DNA of 12,162 nucleotides from Planctomicrobium sp. (GTDB lineage: Bacteria; Planctomycetota; Planctomycetia; Planctomycetales; Planctomycetaceae). The translations under genes and the position numbers were made by a program. The notes below the pieces were generated by a model, which did not search any database, was not told the origin of the DNA, and saw nothing but the letters and a program-made list of their open reading frames with translations. Shown here piece by piece: positions 1 to 7,114 of this stretch; position 1 is the stretch's first letter, and each line of letters opens with the position of its first letter. The stretch is from positions 1 through 12,162 of the forward strand of contig JAJDEL010000406.1 of the NCBI GenBank assembly GCA_029259835.1. The letters are read 5' to 3'.

Positions 1-1
1 C

Positions 2-1273
2 ATGAAGTTCCTGAGGAAAAAACTTGACGACCTGCACGAACAGGTCAAACCCGGTGCCAAGAACGAAAAGTGTTACGCACTTTTCGAGATGGTCGATACC
101 TTCCTATACACTCCGGATTCAGTGACACGCGGCCCATCCCATGTGCGCGATGGCCTCGATATGAAGCGGCTGATGATCATGGTCGTCGTCGCGCTTGGCC
201 CGTGTATCTTGATGGCGATGTACAACACTGGTTATCAGGCCAATGTTGTTATCGAACAACTCGTTTCGAGCGATGCAATTCCCGCCGCAACCACTGCCGG
301 TTGGCGTGGGGTGATTATGGATAACATCGGGTACAGCCCGAACAATTTCCTCTCCTGTTTTCTACATGGCGCGTTGTACTTCCTCCCAATTTTCATCGTC
401 ACTCAACTTGCTGGAGGTTTTTGGGAAATCCTTTTTGCCACAATCCGCAAACATGAAATCAACGAAGGTTTCCTCGTCACCGGAATGCTGTTCCCGCTCA
501 CGTTGCCGCCTACAATTCCTCTTTGGCAAGTCGCGCTGGGAATCAGTTTCGGAGTCGTAATCGGGAAAGAAATCTTCGGAGGCACTGGCAAGAACTTCCT
601 CAACCCGGCGCTGACTGGACGTGCTTTCCTGTACTTCGCTTATCCCGCTCAGATGAGTGGTGATAAGGTCTGGGCTGCGGCTCCTTCGGTCGATGGTTAC
701 TCCGCAGCCACATCATTAGGGGCTGTCGCTGACACTAAGAATACAATGGGCATCGGCGTGATCACCGATAAACTCGACATCAGTTGGTGGGACGCCTTTT
801 GGGGATTCATTCCCGGTTCAATGGGCGAAACATCAACGTTTGCCTGCCTGTTGGGGGCGATTCTGCTTATTGCAGTCGGCATCGGTTCCTGGAGAATTAT
901 GCTGGGCACGCTCGTCGGGGCACTCGGATCGGCTTGGCTCTTCACAACTTATGCTGATTACGCATTAAGCCAAGGTGCCGAAGTTCCGAATATGTTCCTT
1001 TTGCCGGCTCACTGGCACTTGGTCCTCGGCGGCTTGGCGTTCGGTCTGGTCTTTATGGCGACTGACCCGGTTTCTGCAACAATGACCGAACATGGGAAGT
1101 GGTTTTATGGTCTTCTTATTGGAGTCGTGACGACACTTGTTCGTGTGATCAATCCCGGCTACCCGGAAGGGATCATGCTGGCGATTCTGTTCGGCAACGT
1201 CGTCGCCCCGCTCATTGATTACTGTGTGATTGAACTCAACATTCGACGAAGGCGCAAACGCTGTGGACTCTGA
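2..1273 (+). CDS. nqrB: Na+-translocating NADH:quinone reductase subunit B
   Basis: NqrB is the large membrane subunit of the Na+-pumping NADH:quinone reductase. It carries covalent FMN, hosts riboflavin and the quinone site, and forms part of the Na+ path. The 423-residue product matches the usual NqrB length (about 410-415). The N-terminal stretch [15 protein letters not shown] and the [11 protein letters not shown] segment before the first helix are typical, as is [17 protein letters not shown] near residues 200-217. About ten hydrophobic helices follow. The FMN-attachment threonine should be T237, in [10 protein letters not shown]; the family motif is usually S-G-A-T, so alanine replaces glycine here. 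The ATG at position 2 fits the family N-terminus, so the gene is complete, although its ribosome binding site lies outside the window. It overlaps nqrC by 11 bases if the GTG start of nqrC is used. nqrA is expected directly upstream. Confidence 0.97.
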   Translation: MKFLRKKLDDLHEQVKPGAKNEKCYALFEMVDTFLYTPDSVTRGPSHVRDGLDMKRLMIMVVVALGPCILMAMYNTGYQANVVIEQLVSSDAIPAATTAGWRGVIMDNIGYSPNNFLSCFLHGALYFLPIFIVTQLAGGFWEILFATIRKHEINEGFLVTGMLFPLTLPPTIPLWQVALGISFGVVIGKEIFGGTGKNFLNPALTGRAFLYFAYPAQMSGDKVWAAAPSVDGYSAATSLGAVADTKNTMGIGVITDKLDISWWDAFWGFIPGSMGETSTFACLLGAILLIAVGIGSWRIMLGTLVGALGSAWLFTTYADYALSQGAEVPNMFLLPAHWHLVLGGLAFGLVFMATDPVSATMTEHGKWFYGLLIGVVTTLVRVINPGYPEGIMLAILFGNVVAPLIDYCVIELNIRRRRKRCGL

Positions 1274-2135
1274 AACTGATCAAAATCAGGACGTTTCCGA
1301 GACCTTGGAAACGAAGAAAAGCAAATTCGACCCGAACACAGTCTGGGGAACGTTCAAGGTTGCTCTTGCGATGTGCATTATCTGCTCTCTGGTCGTTTCA
1401 ACGGCAGCAGTCAAGTTGCGACCAATGCAGCAGAAAAATGCGGAGAATAAGCAGAAGCGGAACGTCTTGATCGCTGCCGGTCTCTGGGACGAAGACGAAC
1501 ACACTGACGGCAACATCCCAGAGTTGTTCAAAGACATTGAGACAGTCGCCGTGAACCTTCCTGGTCGTTCGGATGACGATCCTGAAGCCGGCACACTGGA
1601 TACGGCGATTGACATTAAGACATACAACCAGCGAAAAGCACCCAAAAAGCCTGATCAGGGAATCATGATTGGCGATCAGGATGTCGCTGGGATCACGCGC
1701 CGTGAAAAAATCTCTTTGGTCTATCTGGTCAAAAACGATTCTGGAGAACTCCAATCCATCGTTCTCCCGATCTACGGAAAAGGTCTGTGGTCGACACTCT
1801 ACGGATATCTGGCCCTTGATGCTGATGCCCGCACGGTGAAGGGAATCACTTTTTACGAGCACAAAGAGACGCCTGGCTTGGGGGGGGAAGTCGATAACTC
1901 CAAGTGGAAATCTCAATGGCCAGGTAAAATTGTTGTTGATGAATCAGGGAGTCCTGTTGTTGAAGTTACGAAACCCGGCAATGCAAGTCAGGATTACCAA
2001 GTTGATGGTCTTTCCGGTGCAACGATTACATCGAACGGAGTCGAGAAAGCCGTTCGTTATTGGTTAGGCAGCGACGCCTTCGGCCCATACCTTGATCAAT
2101 TTCGTTCAGATGAAATTGCTACGACCGAAGAGTAG
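1263..2135 (+). CDS. nqrC: Na+-translocating NADH:quinone reductase subunit C
   Basis: NqrC is a mostly periplasmic subunit with one N-terminal helix and a covalently bound FMN that links the cytoplasmic-side electron path to NqrB. The helix is at about residues 28-48 ([18 protein letters not shown]). The conserved ETPGLGGEV segment and the flavinylation motif [12 protein letters not shown] are both present, the FMN threonine being about residue 254. The GTG at 1263 is preferred: it overlaps the nqrB stop by 11 bases and has GAAGG about 11 bases upstream. An in-frame TTG at 1230 would add 11 residues lying inside nqrB. The roughly 28-residue acidic/polar leader before the helix is longer than in Vibrio-type NqrC (about 10). 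A run of eight Gs at 1880-1887 encodes part of the conserved PGLGGE segment; the frame is intact there. Flavinylation needs ApbE, which is not encoded in this window. Confidence 0.96.
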   Translation: MDSETDQNQDVSETLETKKSKFDPNTVWGTFKVALAMCIICSLVVSTAAVKLRPMQQKNAENKQKRNVLIAAGLWDEDEHTDGNIPELFKDIETVAVNLPGRSDDDPEAGTLDTAIDIKTYNQRKAPKKPDQGIMIGDQDVAGITRREKISLVYLVKNDSGELQSIVLPIYGKGLWSTLYGYLALDADARTVKGITFYEHKETPGLGGEVDNSKWKSQWPGKIVVDESGSPVVEVTKPGNASQDYQVDGLSGATITSNGVEKAVRYWLGSDAFGPYLDQFRSDEIATTEE

Positions 2136-2190
2136 ACAATTACGATTCAAATAAACTTGCTGAAGATGATTCTTCGACAGGATTGAGAAA

Positions 2191-2826
2191 ATGGCGACAA
2201 CCAAAGCAAGAGATGTGCTGTTTGACCCAGTGCTCAAGAGTAACCCTATTGCACTTCAGGTGTTGGGGATTTGCTCTGCACTCGCAGTGACAACGAAGCT
2301 TGAAACTGCTCTTGTCATGTCCGTTGCGGTGACTGTTGTCGTTGCGTGCTCGAATGCTGCGATATCTCTGATTCGAAATTTCATACCATCATCCATCCGA
2401 ATCATCGTGATAATGACCGTTATTTCATCTCTCGTCATTCTGGTCGATCAGATTCTGAAAGCATTTGTCCCGAGTGCTGCTGACCAACTTTCCGTCTTTG
2501 TCGGACTCATCATCACAAACTGTATTGTCATGGGACGAGCCGAAGCCTTTGCTTCGAAAAATGGTGTGGTTCACAGTTTCCTTGATGGAATAGGAAACGG
2601 CCTTGGCTATTCATTGATTTTGATGGTCGTCGGTTTTTTCCGCGAACTTCTCGGTTCTGGTCAGCTCTTTGGTATTACCGTTTTACCATTGGTTGGTGAC
2701 GGTGGTTTCTATGTCCGAAATGGCCTGATGCTCACACCTCCCAGTGCATTTTTCCTGATTGGCTTATTCATTTGGCTTGTTCGATCCTTCCGGACTGATC
2801 AAGCCGCGCATGACCCCACGCGTTGA
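2191..2826 (+). CDS. nqrD: Na+-translocating NADH:quinone reductase subunit D
   Basis: NqrD is a small, entirely membrane-embedded subunit that pairs with NqrE as an inverted-topology homologue. The pair clamps an iron centre in the middle of the membrane that relays electrons between NqrF and NqrC. The 211-residue product has about six hydrophobic helices. The two iron-ligand cysteines are visible: C28 in [12 protein letters not shown] and C111 in [14 protein letters not shown], both in family-typical context. The start ATG at 2191 follows AGGA about 8-11 bases upstream (near 2180). It lies 55 bases after nqrC and 54 before nqrE, consistent with one transcript. The stop codon is TGA, which is relevant to the in-frame TGA in nqrF. 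Confidence 0.97.
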   Translation: MATTKARDVLFDPVLKSNPIALQVLGICSALAVTTKLETALVMSVAVTVVVACSNAAISLIRNFIPSSIRIIVIMTVISSLVILVDQILKAFVPSAADQLSVFVGLIITNCIVMGRAEAFASKNGVVHSFLDGIGNGLGYSLILMVVGFFRELLGSGQLFGITVLPLVGDGGFYVRNGLMLTPPSAFFLIGLFIWLVRSFRTDQAAHDPTR

Positions 2827-2880
2827 GTGCCCCCTGAATCAACTTCCTTTACAAATGCAAATTGCACTTAAGGCCGAAAG

Positions 2881-3504
2881 ATGACTTACGAAGAAGTCGG
2901 CAGCATGTTTTTCAAGTCGGTGTTCTCTGAGAACCTGGCGCTCGCTTTCTTTCTGGGCATGTGTACGTTCCTGGCGATATCTAAATCCGTCAAAAATGCA
3001 TTCATGCTCGGCGGGGCAGTGATTGTTGTTCAGACAGTCACAGTTACGATTAACAACATCATCTACCGAAACATCTTGCAAGAGGGTGCTCTTGCCTGGA
3101 CCAAGCAGAGTTGGTTGATGAATACCGACCTCAGTTTCCTCGCGCTGATTAGCTACATCGGAACGATCGCGGCGATGGTTCAGATTCTCGAACTATTTCT
3201 CGATCGGTATATCCCTAAGCTTTACAACACGTTGGGGATTTTTCTGCCATTGATCACTGTGAACTGTGCGATTCTTGGTGGATCACTCTTCATGGAGCAG
3301 CGTGACTACACATTTCAACAAAGTCTTTGCTATGGCTTTTCTGGTGGGCTTGGCTGGGCGGTCGCGATTTGCTGTCTTGCTGGAATTCGAGAAAAACTTC
3401 GTTACAGCGATGTCCCCGAAGGCCTCAGAGGTTTAGGAATCACGTTTATCACAGTCGGCCTGATGGCGATGGCATTCATGGCATTTCAGGGGATTGATCT
3501 GTAA
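2881..3504 (+). CDS. nqrE: Na+-translocating NADH:quinone reductase subunit E
   Basis: NqrE is the partner of NqrD: a six-helix membrane protein that contributes the other two cysteines of the membrane iron centre. The 207-residue product is close to the usual 198-200, with a few extra residues in the loop near residues 65-80. C28 lies in [13 protein letters not shown] and C129 in [11 protein letters not shown], both matching the conserved ligand positions. The C-terminal region [19 protein letters not shown] is nearly invariant in the family. The start ATG at 2881 gives the expected N-terminus, although the purine-rich sequence in front of it (AAGGCCGAAAG) is only a modest ribosome binding site. 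An 84-base gap with a small leader reading frame separates it from nqrF. Confidence 0.97.
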   Translation: MTYEEVGSMFFKSVFSENLALAFFLGMCTFLAISKSVKNAFMLGGAVIVVQTVTVTINNIIYRNILQEGALAWTKQSWLMNTDLSFLALISYIGTIAAMVQILELFLDRYIPKLYNTLGIFLPLITVNCAILGGSLFMEQRDYTFQQSLCYGFSGGLGWAVAICCLAGIREKLRYSDVPEGLRGLGITFITVGLMAMAFMAFQGIDL

Positions 3505-3529
3505 GAGGTGTCAGCGGAGGTATTCCTCA

Positions 3530-3607
3530 ATGCTCAACCTTGCAACGCTCAACGAATTCACTAACACGACCGACAAGCAGCATTCATTATGGATGAAATT
3601 TTCTTAG
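3530..3607 (+). CDS. possible 25-codon leader ORF overlapping the nqrF start
   Basis: A small reading frame starts with ATG at 3530, about 10 bases after a strong Shine-Dalgarno sequence (CGGAGG, 3514-3519). It ends with TAG at 3605-3607, 18 bases inside nqrF in another frame. It would encode 25 residues starting [10 protein letters not shown], with no recognisable domain. nqrF itself has no clear Shine-Dalgarno sequence before its ATG at 3589 (the preceding bases are CAGCATTCATT), so ribosomes engaged here might re-initiate on nqrF by translational coupling. This is inferred from layout alone. It may be a chance ORF, with the Shine-Dalgarno sequence a remnant or serving a different purpose. 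Confidence 0.3.
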   Translation: MLNLATLNEFTNTTDKQHSLWMKFS

Positions 3608-4806
3608 GTATACTCTTTTTCACTGGAATCGTGGTGGTACTCGTTGCTTGCATTGAGCTTGCAAAGAAGTTCCTCGTCGCATCCGGGGATGTGACGATCA
3701 TTATTAACGATCAGAAAACGATCAGTGTTCCAGCCGGTGGAAAGCTGCTCGGAGCTTTGGCTGAGAATAAAATTTTCGTCTCATCTGCGTGCGGAGGCGG
3801 AGGGACCTGCGCACTGTGAAAAGTCAAAGTTCAGGAAGGGGGCGGTGATCTCCTCCCCACAGAAGAAGGTCACATCAATAAGAAAGAGGCGAAATGCGGC
3901 GAGCGGCTGTCTTGTCAAGTGGCAGTCAAACAGGACATGCGAATCGAAGTGCCTGATGAGGTCTTCGAAACGAAGAAGTGGGAATGCGTTGTCCGTTCGA
4001 ATCACAACGTAGCAACGTTCATCAAAGAACTTGTGCTTGAACTTCCCACCGGTGAAGACGTCAACTTCCAGCCTGGAGGTTTCATCCAGATTGAAGTCCC
4101 ACCTCACACTGTCGATTACAAAAGCTTCGACATCGAAGAAGAGTACCGCGAAGATTGGGATAAGTTTGACGTTTGGAGATACAAGTCAACGATCACAGAC
4201 CCTGCGATTCGCGCTTACTCCATGGCGAACTATCCTGGCGAGAAGGGCATCATCATGCTCAACGTCCGAATCGCATCTCCTCCACCACGGCAGCCGGACG
4301 TCCCACCGGGAATTGTTTCCAGCTATATTTTTAACTTGAAACCAGGTGACAAAGTCACGATCTCTGGTCCGTACGGTGAGTTCTTCATTAAAGAGACCAA
4401 GAACGAAATGGTCTACATTGGTGGTGGAGCAGGTATGGCACCGTTGCGGTCACATACATTTGAGCTCCTCAAGGAACGCGCCAGTGACCGAAAAATCTCC
4501 TATTGGTACGGGGGACGTTCTGATCGTGAGTTGTTTTACGTTGATGAATTCCGTGATCTCGAAGAAAAGTTCCCGAACTTCAAGTTCAACATTGCCCTCT
4601 CCGATCCACTTCCTGAAGACAACTGGACCGGCTACACCGGTTTCATTCATCAGGTTCTTCTCGATGAATACTTGAAAGATCATCCAGCTCCTGAAGATAT
4701 TGAATACTACATCTGCGGACCGCCGATGATGCTCTCAGCCGTCCTCAACATGCTCGACAACCTCGGCGTAGAATCCGGCAACATCGCCTTCGACGACTTC
4801 GGTTAG
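3589..4806 (+). CDS. nqrF: Na+-translocating NADH:quinone reductase subunit F, with in-frame TGA (candidate selenoprotein)
   Basis: NqrF is the electron-entry subunit: it oxidises NADH through FAD and passes electrons via a [2Fe-2S] ferredoxin domain. If the TGA at codon 77 is read through, the product is 405 residues, close to the usual 407-408. It has an N-terminal helix (about residues 4-24), the ferredoxin domain (about 33-125), the FAD motif RAYS (208-211), the NADH-binding GGGAG (278-282), CGPP (from C376) and the terminal DDFG. The family's cluster ligands form C-x5-C-x2-C with a distant fourth Cys. Here they are C68, C74, TGA77 and C109, so the TGA sits exactly on the third ligand. 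No other stop or frameshift occurs, and downstream residues such as [12 protein letters not shown] are well conserved. A SECIS-like hairpin follows. Selenocysteine is my preferred reading. A TGC/TGT-to-TGA mutation or a sequencing error would make this a broken gene, with only the first 76 residues translated. An unusual extra cysteine, C103, is near the fourth ligand. Confidence 0.93.
3817..3819 (+). other. in-frame TGA at a [2Fe-2S] ligand position: candidate selenocysteine codon
   Basis: Codon 77 of nqrF is TGA, preceded by codons for CGGGGTCAL and followed in the same frame by KVKVQEGGG. In known NqrF proteins this position is the third ligand cysteine (the last Cys of CGGGGSCGQC in Vibrio). 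TGA differs from the cysteine codons TGC and TGT only in the third base. The stop codons of nqrB, nqrD and the gene ending at 8913 are also TGA, so a genome-wide reassignment is unlikely. Context-dependent decoding as selenocysteine fits both the position and the hairpin downstream. A disabling mutation or base-call error cannot be excluded from one sequence. Confidence 0.65.
3838..3858 (+). promoter_or_regulatory. SECIS-like hairpin downstream of the nqrF TGA
   Basis: GGGG (3838-3841) pairs with CCCC (3855-3858). G3842 can wobble-pair with T3854, C3843 is bulged, and GG (3844-3845) pairs with CC (3852-3853), closing the six-base loop TGATCT. The stem begins 18 nt after the TGA and the loop begins after 26 nt. 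Bacterial SECIS elements, as I recall the consensus, have an apical loop about 16-37 nt after UGA with a G among the first two loop bases; this one has G second. The E. coli fdhF element also has a bulged base on the 5' side of its upper stem. One caution is that the bases also encode the conserved GGGDLLP segment, so G-rich followed by C-rich sequence could arise without SECIS function. Confidence 0.5.
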
Positions 4807-4833
4807 AATCGCAAAACGCTTTTCGATTCCCGG

Positions 4834-4862
4834 TTTGCCACACACTTCAAGTGTGTGGCAAA
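4834..4862. repeat. 12-bp hairpin between convergent genes, copy 1 of a palindromic repeat
   Basis: TTTGCCACACAC (4834-4845) is perfectly complementary to GTGTGTGGCAAA (4851-4862) around the loop TTCAA. It lies 28 bases after the nqrF stop and 17 before the stop of the minus-strand GTPase gene, so it sits in the 3' region of both transcripts and could end or protect both. Neither strand has a T-run after the stem (AAAAGAG on +, CCGGG on -), so it is not a textbook intrinsic terminator. A sibling with the same flank (CGG), stem length and loop type is at 10830-10858. Confidence 0.75.
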
Positions 4863-4878
4863 AAGAGCGATTCGCATT

Positions 4879-6744
4879 TTATGATTCGCTGCTAAGCGAG
4901 TTGAGTTCATCAACCAGTTTCTCGACACGCTGAAATTCCGGGGATTGAGCGATTTGTGACGATGCTGCGAGTTCATTCGGGAGCGCACCGAATAAATGAA
5001 TTTCCAGTTCATGGGCAAGCCATTCGGCGCGTTGTTTTGTGAATTGCTCGTGCAATTGCCGAAAGCGTGCTTCGAGGTAACCGGCACTGGTCGACGCTCC
5101 TTCGGTCAGAACTTTATCTCCCACGGCAGTCATCACAGTCCCACCAACGGCATCGCCAGCAATGTGTAAAGCACCTTGCATTGCCGAGTCCGCAACGGCG
5201 GGAAAGAGTGCATTTCCGACAGGTCCGGCACCTGTCATAAACAGAGCAACACTCACGGCAGGTCTGGCGGCGGCGGCGGCAGTATCAAGTCGGCGGAACA
5301 TTTTATACGACTGCGGACTTTCTTCCTGAAACCGTTCGAGCTGAGTTTCAATCATCGTTGACAAACCGGTTTCGAGATCGAGTTCTTGATGATCGGCGCG
5401 GATTTTTTCGATCAGTTCCGACCGTGCATTCCCAGAGAGCAACTCATCCAACCGAGGTGAAAGGAGCGGGTTGCCAAGATCGCGTAGCCAGGTCAGGCGC
5501 TCCAGTGTGCGGTCTAGCGCTTTGAGAACTGCTTCCCACTCACGTTGTTTGTATTGATCGAGAGGTGTTTCCTGCGGGCCGCTCTGGTCGGTGATCATCT
5601 TGACCGGATAAGTAATGACTGTCCCGACAACGTTGTAGAATCCGTGAACTTTCGCAGACCAGCCTTCGCGCTGCTGGCTCCACCACTCGCGGATTTTTCG
5701 AATCATCACCGGGTTCGGAAGCGTCGGCCAGTGATCAACTTCGACCAGTTGTTGCGATGACATCAGTTCCAGAGCGTCGGCATAGTCGCTGCCGCGTCGA
5801 CCAATCTCCCCCAGCCAGCCAGGGACTCCGAGATCGTAATGACACAGATGTTGCAGCGCTCCTTGAAGCGTTTGAACTTTGATTTCCGAAAATCGAAGCT
5901 CAGACAAATCCTGTAGGAGATTTCGCGACGAATTCTCTGGTGGCGCAGGTTCATCAGCAATGGGCCAGCTTCGATCATAAAACGGGAGCGCATTCCCTTC
6001 CGCGGCCTGCCGGTCATTCGGTGCGACGTAGACAAGGTACGGCTCAACGGCGGTTTCATCCTGGAACGTTTGTATCCACAAGGGCCAGAAGTTTTCATCT
6101 TCCGGCAGCAAGACCTGATTAAAAACGACAATGACCAGCTTCCCTTCTTGTGCAGCTTTGCGGAAGAATTGTTTGACGGCCGCGTCGTTATATTTTTGTT
6201 GAGTCAAGACAGCGATCAGAACATCAGCAGAGCGCCGAATGCTGTCGGCCCGCTCCCAATTCACTTCGGCGACACTATCAACGTCTGGCGTATCGAGGAC
6301 AACAAGATTACCCGGCAGCGTTTCACTTTCTCTCCAGAAGAGCAGATGACGTTCGTCCTCTCGCAACGCCTGATCGGCATCTCCCCAGGCAGTGATTTCA
6401 AAACCAGGAAACAATTCAGTAAGGTCGTTCGACTTCGCGAAATCTGCTGGCAACAGCGCCGTGGGGTGTTTCGTCCCTGATGCCATCGGACTGGTTGCAC
6501 TCAATTTCTGTCCGGCAATATGGTTGAAGATGACGCTTTTCCCGATATTCGTTCCGCCGACAACAGCGACGACCAGAAATGAATCGTTCCCCAACTGCGG
6601 ACGTAACTTCTCCAGCAGCAGTTCGTACCACTCCCGCTGCTCCAGTTTGGGGAGTTCAAAAGGTTCAATCGTCTGCTGCAAAGTATGAATCGCTTCGGTG
6701 AGGCGATTGATCACATCCGCACAGTGTTGAAATCGAGACGTCAT
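4879..6744 (-). CDS. large P-loop GTPase-domain protein, function unknown
   Basis: This encodes a 621-residue protein with a GTPase domain near the N-terminus. Numbering from the ATG at 6744, the P-loop GGTNIGKS is at 63-70. The G3 motif DTPD is at 151-154, following the strand LVVLD. The usual G4 NKxD appears degenerate, as FNQV at about 208-211 after LVIVV. This layout resembles the HSR1/MMR-like and dynamin-like GTPases annotated only as 'GTPase domain-containing protein'. The middle is charged and helical with several Trp residues. A Gly/Ala-rich hydrophobic stretch at about 492-546 could touch or enter a membrane, and the C-terminal 75 residues look helical and amphipathic. An in-frame TTG at 6750 is an alternative start two codons upstream, with AGG six bases before it. 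The gene stands alone and converges on nqrF. I cannot assign a substrate or process. Confidence 0.85.
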   Translation of the reverse strand: MTSRFQHCADVINRLTEAIHTLQQTIEPFELPKLEQREWYELLLEKLRPQLGNDSFLVVAVVGGTNIGKSVIFNHIAGQKLSATSPMASGTKHPTALLPADFAKSNDLTELFPGFEITAWGDADQALREDERHLLFWRESETLPGNLVVLDTPDVDSVAEVNWERADSIRRSADVLIAVLTQQKYNDAAVKQFFRKAAQEGKLVIVVFNQVLLPEDENFWPLWIQTFQDETAVEPYLVYVAPNDRQAAEGNALPFYDRSWPIADEPAPPENSSRNLLQDLSELRFSEIKVQTLQGALQHLCHYDLGVPGWLGEIGRRGSDYADALELMSSQQLVEVDHWPTLPNPVMIRKIREWWSQQREGWSAKVHGFYNVVGTVITYPVKMITDQSGPQETPLDQYKQREWEAVLKALDRTLERLTWLRDLGNPLLSPRLDELLSGNARSELIEKIRADHQELDLETGLSTMIETQLERFQEESPQSYKMFRRLDTAAAAARPAVSVALFMTGAGPVGNALFPAVADSAMQGALHIAGDAVGGTVMTAVGDKVLTEGASTSAGYLEARFRQLHEQFTKQRAEWLAHELEIHLFGALPNELAASSQIAQSPEFQRVEKLVDELNSLSSES

Positions 6745-6750
6745 TAACAA

Positions 6751-7114
6751 ACAATACCTGATTCGAGTTGGAGATCGCCCAATGATAGCAGAGGGCGTGA
6801 TAATTCGAAGAAGTGAACGAAAGAAGAACCGCGAATGGACGCGAATTCACGCTAATAAAAGTAACATGATTCGCGTTGAGGGATGAAAATTCCTGTTGAG
6901 AAGCCCATCCGTGATTCTCTCTGATGACTTGGCGTTTTAGGGCTTCCTTTTACTGAAACAACTATTCCGAATATCAAAATCACTCACACGTAGTCACAAA
7001 TCCACGAAGGAGAAGACTGATGCCACCACTGTGTCTCCGCGTCTCCGTGGTGTATTCGTTTCTTACCCACTAAAATTTCATGCAGAATCATCAAAACAGA
7101 AGAAAGAGACACAA
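6751..7114. other. intergenic region with short degenerate repeats
   Basis: This gap separates a minus-strand gene from a plus-strand gene, so it should hold promoters for both; I see no convincing -35/-10 pair. It contains three imperfect tandem decamers at 6830-6859 (CGCGAATGGA, CGCGAATTCA, CGCTAATAAA). An inverted ATTCGCG at 6869-6875 can pair with CGCGAAT at 6840-6846. Near its right end is a tandem octamer, GTCTCCGC then GTCTCCGT (7033-7048), flanked by CCAC and GTGG. A 17-codon frame from ATG 7020, preceded by AAGGAG at 7007-7012, runs across this second motif and ends at 7073. It looks like repeat sequence rather than a real gene. Confidence 0.5.

Noticed and set aside
1230..1262. TTG 1230 as the nqrC start
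   Set aside because: It adds 11 residues read from inside the conserved NqrB C-terminus. GTG 1263 gives a short overlap and a better-placed purine stretch.
1880..1887. Programmed frameshift or slippage at eight Gs in nqrC
   Set aside because: The frame continues intact through the conserved PGLGGEV segment, and no second frame product or stimulatory structure is evident.
1286..1916. Long antisense ORFs opposite nqrC
   Set aside because: They are reverse-frame shadows of a well-conserved gene, with no domain-like sequence.
3817..3819. Genome-wide reassignment of TGA to an amino acid
   Set aside because: nqrB, nqrD and the membrane-protein gene ending at 8913 all use TGA as their natural stop at the expected protein length.
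3919..4806. nqrF as two separate genes, the second starting at GTG 3919
   Set aside because: The 3919 GTG lies inside the conserved ferredoxin domain just after ligand C109, has no Shine-Dalgarno sequence, and would leave both halves without a working cluster site. One gene with a recoded or mutated codon explains the sequence better.
4834..4862. Textbook rho-independent terminator
   Set aside because: The stem is strong, but neither strand has a T-run after it; it is reported as a repeat hairpin instead.
7031..7114. N-terminal extension of the Gfo/Idh/MocA protein from GTG 7031
   Set aside because: The extra 28 codons are repeat-type intergenic sequence, and the Rossmann fold begins right after the ATG at 7115.
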